Below, piece after piece: positions 5,353 to 5,793 of a stretch of DNA of 5,793 bases (position 1 is its first letter; every line of letters starts with the position of its first letter). Under the pieces are notes generated by a model. The model worked only from the letters and a program-made list of their open reading frames with translations, searched no databases and was not told the DNA's origin. Source of the stretch: Candidatus Atribacteria bacterium (GTDB lineage Bacteria; Atribacterota; Atribacteria; Atribacterales; Atribacteraceae); contig PWXL01000080.1 of assembly GCA_003561145.1 (NCBI GenBank), positions 1-5,793 on the forward strand. Direction: 5' to 3'. The translations under genes were made by a program, and so were the position numbers.

Positions 5353-5793
5353 TTACTCATATTGGAGCCAGTCAAGTATGGCAAGGGCGTAAATTTTCAT
5401 GGCGTCAGAGATTTCGTTCAACTCTATGAACTCGTTGTAGGTATGAGCAAAACGGTAATCACCTGGGCCGATGATAATGGACGGGACACCGGCATCTTGA
5501 TACCAGCGAGCATCAGTTGTAGGGTGCCACATCATGTATTGGGGTTCTTCGTTCATCACCGATCGGTAGGCACGGGCAATGGTCTGGGTAAGGGGATGGT
5601 CTTTTTCAATCCAGAAGGGTGCCCAGTCGCTCCACCAGTCGAGTTGGGGGGGGTGTTCTCTCAGCCAGTGATCCTGCTCACACACCCCGTGGACAACACG
5701 TTCGATATCCTGTCGAATCTCTGAGGGATTCTCGTTGGGCGTCCGCCAAACAGCCATGCTGAGGGTAATCGAATCAGCCAGAAAAGCGGGGGG
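5353..5793 (-). CDS. M20-family metallohydrolase, C-terminal part (runs off the right edge)
   Basis: The 146 visible codons are the C-terminal third of a second M20 metallohydrolase; the frame is open through 5793, so the N-terminus lies outside the window. The Met codon at 5755-5757 is internal: upstream residues (PPAFLADSITLS) continue the lid-domain strand that leads into VWRTPNENPSEIRQDIE. Visible features are TTDARWYQDAG, GPGDYRFAHTYNEF with the metal-ligand His (codon 5443-5445), and a final amphipathic helix. The HPPQLDWW and GPGD segments align with HPPELEIP and GPGD of the + strand M20 protein, so the two are paralogues. They are clearly diverged and oppositely oriented, so this is not a recent duplication. 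The metal ligands near the N-terminus cannot be checked here. Substrate unknown; a deacylase or dipeptidase role is the family expectation. Confidence 0.9.
   Translation of the reverse strand, partial: PPAFLADSITLSMAVWRTPNENPSEIRQDIERVVHGVCEQDHWLREHPPQLDWWSDWAPFWIEKDHPLTQTIARAYRSVMNEEPQYMMWHPTTDARWYQDAGVPSIIIGPGDYRFAHTYNEFIELNEISDAMKIYALAILDWLQYE

Noticed and set aside
5315..5398. 12-bp direct repeat GCGTAAATTTTC at 5315-5326 and 5387-5398 near the convergent gene ends
   Set aside because: One copy spans the stop of the + gene and the other lies inside the - strand coding region. The paralogues are inverted, so the repeat is not explained by their homology, and no mobile element lies between. 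Probably chance.
5302..5724. Long + strand open frame opposite the right-hand M20 gene
   Set aside because: Its product shows no family features and it overlaps both M20 genes; the - strand frame has clear M20 motifs, so this is an antisense shadow.

Overview
The window looks like chromosomal DNA from a Bacillota (Clostridia-type) bacterium. It has moderate GC by eye, strong Shine-Dalgarno sequences (AAAGGAGG, GGAGGT, GGTGAT), tight co-directional spacing, and a three-subunit proton-translocating transhydrogenase. The lineage is an inference from style and gene content; no rRNA or other marker gene is present.

Layout: positions 1-49 probably hold the last codons of an upstream gene. Positions 50-214 are a leader with two notable structures: a perfect 15-bp inverted repeat (31-45 / 63-77) and three copies of TTATTGAA spaced exactly 10 bp apart (89-116). 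Five genes then run on the + strand: pntAA (215-1393), pntAB (1414-1743), pntB (1734-3140), a short-chain dehydrogenase/reductase (3188-3982) and an M20-family metallohydrolase (4007-5320). Gaps are 20 bp, a 10-bp overlap, 47 bp and 24 bp, and I see no terminator between genes, so one operon is likely. A second M20-family gene enters from the right edge on the - strand (5353-5793, C-terminal part only) and converges on the first with a 32-bp gap.

How the genes may work together: PntAA (NAD(H) domain I), PntAB (membrane) and PntB (membrane plus NADP(H) domain III) should form an energy-linked transhydrogenase exchanging hydride between NAD(H) and NADP(H) against proton movement. The SDR could use that nucleotide pool. 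The M20 enzymes would hydrolyse an N-acyl, carbamoyl or peptide bond. The shared pathway cannot be read from the sequence.

The most interesting point is in PntB: the Lys-Arg-Ser stretch that holds the 2'-phosphate of NADP in well-studied enzymes reads Asn-Leu-Asp here, followed by Glu. The rest of the domain is intact. This raises the question of altered nucleotide specificity or a distinct subfamily. Otherwise the region is fairly ordinary metabolic DNA; I found no CRISPR, mobile element, RNA gene or defence system.
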